From the NCBI RefSeq assembly GCF_002575655.3, contig NC_053037.3, forward strand, positions 567,092,880 to 567,156,879: 64,000 nt of DNA, read 5' to 3'. The notes under the pieces were generated by a model, which was not told the origin of the DNA, searched no databases, and saw only the letters and a program-made list of their open reading frames with translations. The position numbers were made by a program, and so were the translations under genes. Positions 43,517 through 54,503 of this stretch are shown here, one piece after another. Source of the stretch: Aegilops tauschii subsp. strangulata (taxonomy: Eukaryota > Streptophyta > Magnoliopsida > Poales > Poaceae). Numbering within the stretch: the stretch's first letter is position 1; each line of letters opens with the position of its first letter.

Positions 43517-43771
43517 GGCGTTCAGGCTGTGGGGGTTTCCCTATCGAACGAAATCAATCGTCAAGGAGTAATGATCATACCGAAGGTTTCCGTCGGTCTG
43601 GCCCCTCCCCGGGCCGAACGTTTGGCCAATATCGGCGTCCTATCTTTTTGGAACATCCACACCTTCCACATAATTTCTTTTATTTGAATGGTTTCCAATA
43701 AGTAATCCCATCATGATCAGAAGCATATATGACATATTTGTACCAAACTTACTCGCAGAAAAAAAGTATTG
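43517..43771. other. Unassigned DNA 3' of the methylesterase gene, copy B
   Basis: Counterpart of 12795-13049, with two substitutions near 43591 and 43604. Confidence 0.5.
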
Positions 43772-43879
43772 CTCTCTCCGTCTCGAATTACTTGTCTTGC
43801 ATTTGTCTAGATACACATGCATTTAGATATGTTTTAGTGTTAAATACATCCGTAGATAGACAAATATTTAGGATGAAGG
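43772..43879. mobile_element. Stowaway/Thalos-like MITE, copy B
   Basis: Counterpart of 13050-13157. It differs at one position (CTCTCTCC instead of TTCTCTCC). Confidence 0.65.
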
Positions 43880-43988
43880 TAATACTACTTAATTTCCATT
43901 GATTTAATAGTATCACTGAACATATTTATTTTTAGATGAAAATCAAGTACACACCTACATTGATTTCCAGGGATATATATCGTACAAT

Positions 43989-45776
43989 TTAGCAAGTATT
44001 TAAGCTGTCGGCGATCTTGACCAGAGCATCACAGAGCTCCCTAGGCCTCGAGCTCATGATGGCGTGGTCAGCTCCCGCGATCTCCTCGGCCTCCGTGCCG
44101 GGGCTCAACAACACCATCCAACGCTGCATCTCCTCGGTGCTGGAGCCATCAGCCTTTGCTACCACATATACCTTCTTCACCGACCCGTAGTTGGTATCGG
44201 TGAGCAGGCTTGCATCCTTCATCACCGGATCCTCCATGAACAGGTTTCCCGGTCTCACCAACATTTTTGCCAGGGCCAAATCCTGCATCAACATTGTGAA
44301 TTGAATCACATAATGGGTCTACTGAAAGTGGATAAGGCGAAGAGTTAATTGACTTAGTATATTTATTTTTGCGAATATTTGGAGAATCATGTCGTTGAGA
44401 TTAGTTCATTATGGGAGATCAATATGATGTTAAGTCGTGTTGTGCACCTCAGGTGAACTTTGCTGGTAGTTCTTGCGTGCTAAGAAGTTTGGGCCCATTA
44501 TCATTGCAACCCCTGCACCGTGGTTGTTATTGATTGGCAGCATCTTGCAGTCCATGAGTCCTTCCGATGATGTCCTTCGCATGAACTAATTGCATCAACA
44601 CAAGATAAGTTAAAAATTAGCATTAATATTGGAGTTATAGAGTCGGAGACCAACCTTTTATATTCCAACAAAAAATTGGTTCATATAACCTCCTACAAAC
44701 ATTTATAATTTGATTACCTATAAAGTTTATTAGTACTCATTCCGTTCTAAATTAGTTGTCTTAGATTTGTCTACATACATATGTATCTCAACATATTTAG
44801 ATACGATTTGTGTAGATACAGATGTATCTCAACATATTTAGATACATCTGTATCTAGACAAATCTAAAATAACTAAAAAAAATTGAACACTGAAATAACT
44901 AATTGGGGATGGATCGGTACTATTAGATACTTAAAAAAACATGTACATATTCATTTTGGAATACACTCCCTCCATTTCATATTATTTCTCTTAAATTTTT
45001 CTACATACGGTTGTATATAGACACGTTTAGTGTTAGATATATCCATATCTAGCATTATGTAAGACAACTAATTTACGGAGGTAATATTTTCGTAGTGTTG
45101 TAATTTTATTGACTATTATATAATATACACATGTTACAACAGAAACTTGTTGTTAAAGTTACATTGGAAACATATCAAATTTTGTATATATTCGTCTAAG
45201 ACGAGCTTCCCGGCCTCACCAACATACGGGACTTGTACACACAGTGGATATCTTGGTCAACACTCAACAGAGATTTACCCGCAAAAAAAAAACCACTCAA
45301 CACAGATTCTTTCGCAAATAGAAAAGAAGAAGAGAAAAACACTCAACAGAGAATAAGAAAAAGAAAACCATAAACAATTGACATACCTCCTCGGTGGTGA
45401 CGCCCATGTGCTTGCCAACGCACGGCATCCCGGCGGCTGCGAACACGGCGGCGGCGACCTTGCCGGGGAACCTCTCCATGGCTAGCGCCAAGCTGAGCCC
45501 GCCGTGGCTGTGCCCGACCAGAATCAGCCTCTCGCCGCCACCCTCTGGCGCCGCGGCCACTACGTCAAGCAGAGGCTGGGAGTACTCCTCGAACGAGTGC
45601 ACCTCGTCGATGCGCGCCGGGTGAGCGCCGGACGCGGCCAGGTCGACCGCCGTGACACGGTGCCCCGCTGCCTGAAGCGCCGCAACCACCTTGTACCAAC
45701 ACCAGGCCCCGTGGCAGAGGCCGTGCACCAGGATGAAATGGTTCATCACGCTTGTGTTGCTCTGGGTGCTCTCCAT
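43989..45776 (-). CDS. Methylesterase-family alpha/beta-hydrolase (SABP2/PIR7-like), copy B
   Basis: Exons 45776-45387, 44585-44448 and 44282-43989 encode the same 273 residues as copy A, with the same splice sites and the same Ser90/Asp221/His249 triad. I find no coding difference between the copies; the introns differ at one or two positions. Upstream, the TATA box (45837-45845) and about 600 bp of flank up to the Copia insertion (46451) are also shared. Both copies therefore look equally functional and should have nearly identical promoters. The 3' flank differs: beyond 43517 copy B faces the CACTA element, whereas copy A faces unrelated AT-rich DNA. Confidence 0.88.
44736..44877. mobile_element. 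Stowaway/Thalos-like MITE in intron 1, copy B
   Basis: Counterpart of 14014-14155, with one substitution near its left end (CATTCCG instead of CATCCCG). Confidence 0.65.
44964..45081. mobile_element. Stowaway-type MITE in intron 1, copy B
   Basis: Counterpart of 14242-14359 with TA on both sides. No difference seen. Confidence 0.7.
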
Positions 45777-45836
45777 TTGTTGCGTAAGACCTGTTTGGTT
45801 TTGTGTTGGATGTTTGTTGCCGCGTACACGGCCTGA

Positions 45837-45845
45837 TATTTATAG
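45837..45845 (-). promoter_or_regulatory. TATA box of the methylesterase gene, copy B
   Basis: The minus strand reads CTATAAATA about 60-70 bp upstream of the ATG at 45776, as in copy A. Confidence 0.7.
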
Positions 45846-46450
45846 TGCACATTGGCGTTGATCGCACGCTTATCGGTTAGCACTATCAGCTTCTGCTGCA
45901 AGAAAAATGTGACGACTTGTTTTTGGATGTTCGTGCCATACTGCCATGGGTACTAAATTGCATCAGATCAACTTGATCAGCAAGATTGGTAGACGAGCCA
46001 CGAGAGTTTGACTGGTGGTGACGCAACTCTATTGAAAATTGGTAAACGTTTGTAGGCGGCCGAGCCTGCGTCGTTGGATAGTTAGCGATCGTTGCTTTCG
46101 TGTTACTCATCCACACGCCCAGCTAGCCGTCCCTTCTTTTTCGTTCCTCATCTCGAACGAAGACTAGTGGCACCTCGTTTTGTTCTCCCCGCACGGTGTC
46201 TAATCTTGACTCCCCAAACTTTCTCTTTTGAGCCGCCGCCGTCGGTTTGGAAGGCCCGACCGGCCGCCCTGCTGTTAGCCGGCCACCGCCGCCCAAGCAG
46301 AGGGGCCGCACGACTGTTGGTAGTCGGCCACCGCCGCCCAAGTAGGCGATGCTGACCGGTGCCCTGGGAGCTGCGCACCCGTGCTACAACCAGCAAGCGG
46401 CGGTGCTGGAACCAGCGCACCGCACTTTTGCCGCCAGCAAGCGATGGTGC
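45846..46450. other. Upstream region of the methylesterase gene, copy B
   Basis: Counterpart of 15124-15728 with one substitution noted (near 46249). No other gene seen. Confidence 0.5.
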
Positions 46451-46589
46451 TGAAAGCTGAATAAAACTGTTGCTTGTTGATGATTTGGTGTGGCATACAA
46501 GAGTATATAAAAGGGTACAAACCGACTTGGGGTAGGGGTACAAAACTGACTTGGACTAGAAGTCGTATACCATAATGACTACTCTAACA
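46451..46589 (-). repeat. 3' LTR of the small-LTR Copia, copy B
   Basis: 139 bp, the same edges as copy A. The one-base loss in the adjacent G-run lets the pol frame read through it to a stop at 46556. Confidence 0.9.
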
Positions 46590-49500
46590 TCCCCCGCGGT
46601 ATCAACGGTAGGCTCGACGATGTTGAGAGTGAAACAGATATCTTGAAACGGCTTAGTAGGCAGTGCCTTGGTGAAAATGTCAGCAAACTGAGCCGAAGAA
46701 GGAACATGAAGCACCCGAACCTGACCAAGAGCAACCTTTTCACGAACAAAATGAATATCAATCTCAATATGCTTTGTGCCTCGGTGTTGAACTGGATTGC
46801 TGGTCATGTAGACTGCTGATATGTTGTCACAGTAGACAATAGTGGCCTGCTCAATAGGCCTGTTTAGCTCGGAGAGTAACTGCCGAATCCAGATTGTATC
46901 TGCAACGGCATGTGCCACAGCGCGATACTCAGCCTCGGCCGACGAACGTGAGACTGTAACCTGTCTTTTCGAAGACCAAGAAATCAAATTGTTACCAAGA
47001 AAAACACAAAAACCGGAAGTGGACCTTCGAGTGTCAGGACAACCAGCCCAGTCTGCATCAGAGTATGCGGTAAGCGAGTTTGGAGAAGAATTATTGAGGT
47101 GGAGACCATGATTGAGAGTTCCTTTTAAATACCGAAGAATGCGTTTAACATGATTATAGTGAGGAACCCGGGGATCATGCATATAGAGACATGCTTGTTG
47201 AACAGCAAAAGAGATTTCAGGACGAGTAATGGTGAGATATTGGAGAGCACCTGTTAGGCTACGATAGAGAGTAGGATCGGAAAAGGGTTCACCGGTAGCC
47301 GAAAATTTAAAACTAGTATCGACAGGAGTGCGAGATGATTGACAGTCAAGCATACCAGCACGATTAAGAAGATCAAGAATATACTGGCGTTGGGAAAGAA
47401 AAAGGCTGGAGGAATCTCGAACAACAGCAATGCCTAAGAAATGATGGAGTCCTAGGTCAGTCATAGAAAATTCAGATCTAAGAAGAGAGACAATATGATC
47501 TAAGAACTTTTGAGAGGAGGCAGTAAGAATGATATCATCTACATAGAGAAGTAAATAGGCAGTGTCAGAAGGTTGATGATACACAAAAAGAGAGGTGTCG
47601 GAGAGAGATGGAGTGAAGCCTATTGTTTGAATGAAGGAGGAGAAGCGTTGAAACCAAGCTCGTGGGGCCTGTTTAAGACCATAGAGAGATTTCTGAAGAA
47701 GACATACATGAGTTGGAAATGATGGATTTTCAAAACCCAGAGGTTGCTGGCAGTAGACAGTTTCTTGAAGGGAACCATGGAGGAAAGCATTTTAAACATC
47801 AAGTTGGTGAATGGGCCATGAAGAGGAGACAGCAACACTAAGAACGGTGCGAATGGTGCTAGGTTTAACAACAGGAGAGAAGGTTTCTTCGTAATCAATT
47901 CCTTGTTGCTGAGAAAAGCCACATCAAACCCACCTGGCTTTATATCGTGAGAGGCTCCCATCGGAGTGGAACTTTTGGCGAAAAATCCATTTGCCAGAAA
48001 CAATATTTGTATTGGGAGGACGAGGAACAAGTTGCCAGGTGTTGTTTTGAAGTAAAGCATTATATTCTTCTTGCATGGCAGCGGCCCAATTGGGATCAAG
48101 TAGAGCAGTTTTGCAATTCTTTGGAAGAGAAGTGAGAGATACGGAGGTATGAAGGTTTAGGCGGTCTTGGGGTTGATGAAATCCTGATTTGGCCCTAGTA
48201 CGCATGCGATGATCATTAATCGGGGCTGCTGTAGGAATAGCACGAGGGGGTAAGGTGGGTACTGGTGAGTCCGGCGCAGCCGAAGAGTCGGACGAAGGAG
48301 TAGGGCTGGGTGGTGGAGTGGGAGTAGGGGCCGGGGGTGTTGGGGAGGGAGCAGGGGTCGGGGGTGTTGGGGACGTCTCGGGTGGGGTGAGTGTGTGGTT
48401 GGGATTGGCTATGGTGGGTGTTAATGGTGGTGGTGATAAGTTGTGTTCGGCAGGTAGGGGAGTATATAGTTGGAAAGGACGGGGAGAGGGGGTGTTTGCG
48501 GAGCTAGGGGTGTTGGATGGTGTCGTGGTGCGTTGTGAGAAAGGAAAAATGTGCTCAGCAAACGTGACATGACGAGAGACATGAACGTGTCCGGTGTGAA
48601 GGTCGAGACAGCGATAGCCTTTGTGCTCGTCAGAGAAGCCGAGAAAAGCACATGGGATAGAGCGTGGTGACAATTTATTTGCAGAAGTGGCGTAGGCATT
48701 GGGAAAACAGAGACAGCCGAAAACACGAACCGCGGAGTAGTCGGGTTGGGAAAGAAAGAGGGAATAATAGGGAGTAGTGTTGGGTTTAGTTTTAGAAGGT
48801 CGAATATTTAGAAGGAAGATGGCCATGTGTAGGGCTTCAGCCCAAAACTTGGGAGGCATAGATGATTGAATGAGGAGAGTGCGAACTATATCATTGAGGG
48901 TGCGAAGAGAGCGTTCCGCTTTACCATTTTGAGGGGAGGTGTAGGGACATGAGAAGCTAAGCAGGATGCCACGTTGTAAGAAGAAAGTACGATTTTTAAT
49001 GTTATCAAACTCACGACCATTGTCACATTGGATAAACCGAATTGGGAGGAAGAAGTGAACAGACACATAGCGTTGAAAATTAAGGAAAAGAGAATGGACC
49101 TCGGATTTGTTGCGTACGGGAAAAGTCCAAACAAAGTGGGTGAAATCATCTAGGATAACAAGGTAGTATTTAAAACCCGAAACACTTGCAATGGGAGAGG
49201 TCCATAAATCACAATGTATTAATTCAAAGGGATAAGTGCTACAAGAACTAGAGGAACTAAAGGGAAGACGCACATGTTTGCTTAATTGACAAGACTCGCA
49301 AAACACAGAATTATGAGAGTCCTTATTACATGGTATGGTAAATTCACTAAGCATAGAAGCTAAGACGGCGGGGTTGGGATGGCCCAAGCGACGATGCCAG
49401 AGATCGACGGAGGCCAGCATGGATGTTGGAGGGGTGGCGGCAGGAACTCCATTAAGAGAATAAAGATCACCGGAGCTATTGAAGCGAGCGATCTCGGCCT

Positions 49501-49786
49501 TGGTCAGGTAATTTTTCACAGATAAACCAAAAGGGTCAAATTCAGCCGAAACTAGATTGTCGCAAGTAAATTGGCGAACAGAGATAAGATTTTTAATGAG
49601 GTTTGGTGGAAGAGGGAAGTTGAGCCTGACCAACACAATATATAGGAATAGATGATCCATCTCCAAGGATAATGGAAGGGAAAGGAGATTTAGTGCAAGA
49701 AGATAACCAATTACTAGATGCAGACATATGACTAGAGGCCCCTGAATCAAAGATCCAATCCGTACCTGAGTTTCCTTGTGCAGCAA
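46556..49786 (-). pseudogene. Copia pol, copy B, with two extra nonsense changes
   Basis: The upstream open part (49786-47924) keeps the GAG-pre-integrase, integrase core and start of reverse transcriptase, and stops at KARWV where copy A has a cysteine codon (TGA near 47924). A second stop, TAA near 47796, replaces lysine in the LDVKNAF motif. A 3-bp deletion removes one residue (one Leu-His pair reads GLHHFLG instead of GLLHHFLG). The downstream open part (47584-46556) covers the YVDDIILT motif and RNase H, and has an altered C-terminus because of the G-run slip. Copy A lacks these changes, so they arose after duplication or were repaired in A. Confidence 0.9.
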
Positions 49787-50489
49787 AGTTATTCATGGCC
49801 TGGAGAAAGGCAGCTTGATCCCAGCTCGGCGTCGCAGGTGAGGGTGGCGTCGGAAGCAGTGCCGGCGGATACGATGGTGAAGGCAGTAGGGCCGGCTGGG
49901 GAGTGTAGTAGGCATTGGCCGGCTGTGGTGGGGGTGGCGTCTGGAGTAGGGCCGGCTGAGGTGTGTAGTAGGCGCCGCCGTCGGTGCTGTAATGACCATA
50001 AGGAGCATACGTCGGGGCGGCGTGATAGGCATTGGCCGACTGTCGGGGGTTGAGAACCCCGGGAGCACCAGTAGGCGGCCGAAGGCCGGGTTGCCAGGCA
50101 CCTGAGTATGCCGGCGGAGCACCGAGGGTGGACGGAGTGGACCAGGGCATGGGCCATGCTTGAACAAGCCCCGTCCAAGGATCATGAGGAGGCTGCCATG
50201 CAACCGCAGATGGAGCACTGGTGGGTGGTGCAGAACTCGGTGCTGGTGATGTCGTAGGCGGAACCGAACGAGTCGACGGCGGCCTGTAGATAGGGTTTTT
50301 GCCGCGGTAGTTCGGACTAGGACGCCAGCCTGGGGGCGGTTGAACAGATGACGATGCGGACGGCCCGGCGGCAGGAGCCGGCCTGGAAGGCGGCGCTGGT
50401 GTAGACGACAGAGGAGGATGAGCCGCAGCATGAAAGACCTTGGGGCGAGAGTCCTTGCGAGCTTGTGTTTCCGCCGCGAGTTGTAGCAA
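49593..50489 (-). CDS. Copia gag C-terminus and protease, copy B
   Basis: Counterpart of 18875-19771. The linker has a few substitutions (e.g. near 49947, 50038, 50070, 50094). The protease motif [12 protein letters not shown] is intact. The frame ends at the same shifted TAA as in copy A. Confidence 0.85.
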   Translation of the reverse strand: MLQLAAETQARKDSRPKVFHAAAHPPLSSTPAPPSRPAPAAGPSASSSVQPPPGWRPSPNYRGKNPIYRPPSTRSVPPTTSPAPSSAPPTSAPSAVAWQPPHDPWTGLVQAWPMPWSTPSTLGAPPAYSGAWQPGLRPPTGAPGVLNPRQSANAYHAAPTYAPYGHYSTDGGAYYTPQPALLQTPPPPQPANAYYTPQPALLPSPSYPPALLPTPPSPATPSWDQAAFLQAMNNFAAQGNSGTDWIFDSGASSHMSASSNWLSSCTKSPFPSIILGDGSSIPIYCVGQAQLPSSTKPH

Positions 50490-50493
50490 GGAA

Positions 50494-51189
50494 CTAAACT
50501 TCAGCGAAGGTAGGAGGGGGCCGTATCATCGGTATGAATGAGGCTTGCTTGTCAAAGTCTTCGCTGAGGCCGACGACGACGATATTGATTAGCTGTGAGT
50601 CGCTAACTGTATCGCCGAGTTCGCGGAGCTCATCACCAATGGTCTTAACGCGCTGGCAGAACAGGTTCACCGGGGCGTCTCCTTGCACCATATTGCGAAG
50701 CTCGGTGTGGAGAGCGTTTTTCCGAGCGTCGGTGTTGCTTTGGAAGAGCTGACGGAGGGAGTGCCAGATGTTGGCAGCGGTGGCGCCGTCGTGATCGAGC
50801 ATGTTGAAGATCTCGGTGGTGATGCGGGTGTAGAACCACTGGACGATCGCGAGATCGTCTTTCAACCATTGCGGATCGTCGGGGCGGGGAAGACAGTTGG
50901 AGGCGACATGCGAGCGCAGGTTGCAGCGGCCGAGGTGGGGATCGAAGAGATGTCTCCAATGGTAGTAGTTGTGGGCGGCGAGATCAAGAACTATGGGGAT
51001 GTAGGGGCTGACGTCGGAGATTGTGTCAGCAAGAGATATTGGTGCGGCGACGATGGGTGCAGGGTAGTTTTGTGGAGCTATGGTGAGAGCCGAGAGAGAA
51101 GCGGCCGTGTCGTTGGCAGCCTTGGCGATGAGTGCGACCCGGCGCTTGAAGTAGCCGGGCGGCGGCGGCGGTGGCGTTGGCGGAGCCAT
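50494..51189 (-). CDS. Copia gag N-terminal part, copy B
   Basis: 231 residues, one residue shorter than copy A because of a triplet loss in the N-terminal proline run. It has a handful of substitutions (e.g. near 50690, 50901, 51052, 51109). It ends at the same TAG after FAEV. Confidence 0.87.
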   Translation of the reverse strand: MAPPTPPPPPPGYFKRRVALIAKAANDTAASLSALTIAPQNYPAPIVAAPISLADTISDVSPYIPIVLDLAAHNYYHWRHLFDPHLGRCNLRSHVASNCLPRPDDPQWLKDDLAIVQWFYTRITTEIFNMLDHDGATAANIWHSLRQLFQSNTDARKNALHTELRNMVQGDAPVNLFCQRVKTIGDELRELGDTVSDSQLINIVVVGLSEDFDKQASFIPMIRPPPTFAEV

Positions 51190-51221
51190 ACCCTAAACCC
51201 TAGGACCGGTATCTGATACCA

Positions 51222-51360
51222 TGAAAGCTGAATAAAACTGTTGCTTGTTGATGATTTGGTGTGGCATACAAGAGTATATAAGAGGGAACAAACCGACTTG
51301 GGGTAGGGGTACAAAACTGACTTGGACTAGAAGTCGTATACCATAATGACTACTCTAACA
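51222..51360 (-). repeat. 5' LTR of the small-LTR Copia, copy B
   Basis: 139 bp. It is preceded on the inner side by the primer binding site TGGTATCAGATACCGG (minus strand, ending at 51221). Confidence 0.9.
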
Positions 51361-52195
51361 GATGCGACAGAGGGCGAGACGTGCAGTTGTGGGGAGCACA
51401 CCCAGACTGTTCGAGCTCCACCACTCGCCCTTTGCAACTCTACTGTAGCCGGTTGCAGCTCTGACACTAGCTAGTTCATGCTTCGCCCAAACGGATGCAG
51501 CTCTGCCCCTGCTGGTTGCAGCTCCACCACTCGCAGGTTCCAGTTTTCCCCTTGCCGGATGCAGCTCTATTCCTTGCCGGTTGTAGCTCCTCCACTGGCC
51601 GGTTCCATCTTCGGCGTCGAGCACCGTTGTACGCTAGCGAGCTGTGCTGCGACCGGCAACGAGCGGTGCTGGAACCGGTGTTTACGGTGCTGGAACCGGT
51701 GCATGGGAAAGATGGAACCAGAGGTCCGCCGTTCTGGCTCAAGCAAGGCTTTTTGCTGCAAGCCAGGGTGCCGTGCTGGAACCGACAATGCCCCGTGCTG
51801 GGACCGGTGGCTATCTAGTGTGCTGCAACCGGCGGCAAAAGTGATACAAATCGATGAGACTATGTGCAGGGACCGACCGCCGGAGCTGCATCCAGTGACA
51901 CAAATTGCTACATCCTGCGACTGGCGGCGGTCACCACCGGAGTTGTGGCCGTCGCGCACCGGAGCTGCAAGTGTCTTCTTTTTTTGCTGGGATGCAAGTG
52001 TCACCACCGGAGACAAGCGTTGCCACCGGAGCTGCATTCGCAGGCAAAAGCTACTGCATGTGTGGAGCCGGCAATAAACGCAGGAGACGAAGACGGCGAG
52101 GGCGACCGACGGCGATGGTGGCAATCGGAGATGCTTCGAGGCCATCAACTAGGCACCGCGCGAACCTGGAACGAGTGAACCTAGAGAACCAGCAA
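51361..52195. repeat. CTGGAACCGG-motif field, copy B
   Basis: Counterpart of 20646-21480, with single substitutions (e.g. near 51609 and 51888). Confidence 0.5.
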
Positions 52196-53403
52196 ATCGA
52201 GTGAGCTACTCGCCCTAGTTATTGGTCTGGCCCATCAGTGGGTGGCGTGCGACCGCTCCTTCAATAAGTGGCGCCTACCACAATAGGTAGGCCCACTCAA
52301 GGCAGTTGCAGCGGAGCTTCTAGTCGATTTTTTATTTTGGTCGTCTTGACAGGTTTTTAGTTTTCAATTTCTTTCTTTTTCTTATTTTTCTTAAAGCGGA
52401 GACTTCTTTTCGAATTCAGGAGCCTTTTCTCAAATTTTGTGAATTTTTTAGTGATCTTTTTTCAAAACCATAAACTATTTTTTAATTTATGAAGTTTTCA
52501 ATTTCATGATTTTCTTTAGTTATATGAAGGATTTTCAAATTCATGAAGTTTATCATTTTCATAGATTTTTTCAAATTCATGAAGTTTATCATTTTCATAG
52601 ATTTTTTCAAATTCATGAACTTATTCCAAACTTGTGGACTCTTTTTTATTTATTTTTGAACTTTTTTTTAAAAGTCAATGTTCAACGGTGCCATTAGTGA
52701 ACATCCGAACTGTCAACTAGGAACCGAGTGAACAAGGGAACAAGTGAACCAAGAGACCTGCTCGCCCGTCTATTGGGCCGACCTACGATCGGGCGGCGGG
52801 CGAGCGCTCCTTCAATAACTGGTGCTGACCGCAATAGGAAGGCCCATCTAAGGAAGTTTAGCGCAGAAGCTCAACCTGGTTTTGGGAAGCTTCTAGATGG
52901 TTTCTTTTTCTTTTTATCATCTTGGTTTCCTGGACCGTTATTTTTTCATTTTTTTTCTTTTCATGCTCAAATGCGCGGCCTTTTTTCAAATTCGTCAACT
53001 CTATCTCAATTTTGTGGTTTTTTTAAATTATCAAACTTTTTACAAATTTTGTGACCTATTTTTTGAATTTCATGAAAAAAAAAATCAAATCCGCGAGCTC
53101 TTAGTTATGAACGTTTTTCAGTTTCATGGTTTTTTTACAATTTTATGAAGATTTTTCAAATTCATGAACTTTTTCATTTTTGTACATTTTTTCTCAAATT
53201 CCTAAACTTTTTACAAACTCGGAAACTTTTTCTAAATTTGGCGATTTTTTTTAAAAGTCAATGTTTAACCATGCCACTAGTGAACGTTCGACCGGTCAAA
53301 TAGAAACCGAGCAAACGAGGGAACGAGTGAACCAGGGAAACCGAGCAAGCTGTCACCCCGTTTATGGGGCCGACCCACGAGAAAGGTGCCAATTAGGAGC
53401 ACT
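52163..53403. repeat. Tandem array of a ~560-bp unit, copy B
   Basis: Counterpart of 21448-22690. It differs mainly in homopolymer lengths (T- and A-runs near 53020-53090). The 36-bp double repeat lies at 52540-52611. Confidence 0.6.
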
Positions 53404-54067
53404 CATGGCCTTCATTGTCCTTCACCTAGACTTATCGCAAAAATTGGGCCAAGTACTTGTTTTATCGCTCTTCCTAGAGATTTCTTGGGTTAGCATTTCG
53501 AGGTAGGAGCCCCAAAACTTTTTTTCCTTTTTTATGAGAGGACCCCAAAAACTATTGATAGGCGGAGAGGCTCGCCCAGCTGCACTCCTCGCCCCAACCA
53601 GCTGGAAAAAAGATTCGAGGCTTGCACCAGCTAGGTCTCCTAGGATGGGATGTGGTCCACGGCTTCTCCCGTCATACACTTCTTTGCACCAATGTCAAGT
53701 TTGTGCCTAGAAGATAGTCGCAACAAAGAATTCGCGTAACTAGGGGCATCTCTGGCCGACCCCTTATCCATTAGAGGAGTAAAGGGCTGAGTATCTTTAG
53801 AGGAGTGAAATTACTCCTGTAAAGGTGGGTGACCCTTGCCAATCCCCTACATTTGGAGTAGTAATTTTTATCTCAACTTTTTTAGCATAGCTGACTTGAA
53901 CTTCAAACAATTCCACATTATATCATCAAATCATTCGCATATTTTGAAATAAACATGCATAACATATAAATCTTTAATAAGCATATGGTTTCATGGATTG
54001 AGATATTCAAATTTAAACATGCATAGGTCATCGAAAAGGAATCACGTCGAAAAAGGTTGATCTAAAA
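53404..54067. other. Unassigned DNA, copy B
   Basis: Counterpart of 22691-23354. No gene recognised. Confidence 0.4.
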
Positions 54068-54503
54068 TCAGCACAACATAGCATATTTTATGTTGCCGAT
54101 CGATCCCAACCAAAGACATGCACGACCATCCTTGCAAAAGAAATTACCGCCAACATCACCACCCCCACACACACGGTCACTACCATCATCATCACCACCA
54201 CCACCACCATCCATACGGCCACCACCATCACCACCACCACCGTACACACGGCCACCGCCACCACGACAATTCCGAAGAAACAACTCCGTTTGGGTTAAGA
54301 TTTCCCGATGAGTGAGCTCCCAAAATTTCTTTACGGTATCATCCATTGTGGTTGGGTTCATGAACATGATAGAACGGTCTTCGGCTTTATTTGCATTCCG
54401 AACTCAGTGGTATCGAAACCTTGCGCCTCGTGAACGTACTCGACAGGGTCCTCGGACTCGAACTCGTCTCCCGGTACTACCCACAAGAAAGAGCAAGCAT
54501 ACA
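54068..54503 (-). pseudogene. Unrecognised coding-like fragment with Gly-rich tract, copy B
   Basis: Counterpart of 23355-23790, including the (CAC/CAT)n repeat at about 54151-54259. The frame 54367-54068 is open as in copy A, with three or four substitutions. Function unknown. Confidence 0.35.

Larger units (their letters stand above)
46451..51360 (-). mobile_element. Small-LTR Copia retrotransposon, copy B
   Basis: Counterpart of 15729-20645 at the same site, with LTRs at 46451-46589 and 51222-51360. It shares the two old frameshifts (gag end near 50494, protease/pol near 49612-49616). In addition it has private stop codons in pol and a one-base loss in the polypurine tract (CGGGGGA instead of CGGGGGGA). 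Confidence 0.92.
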
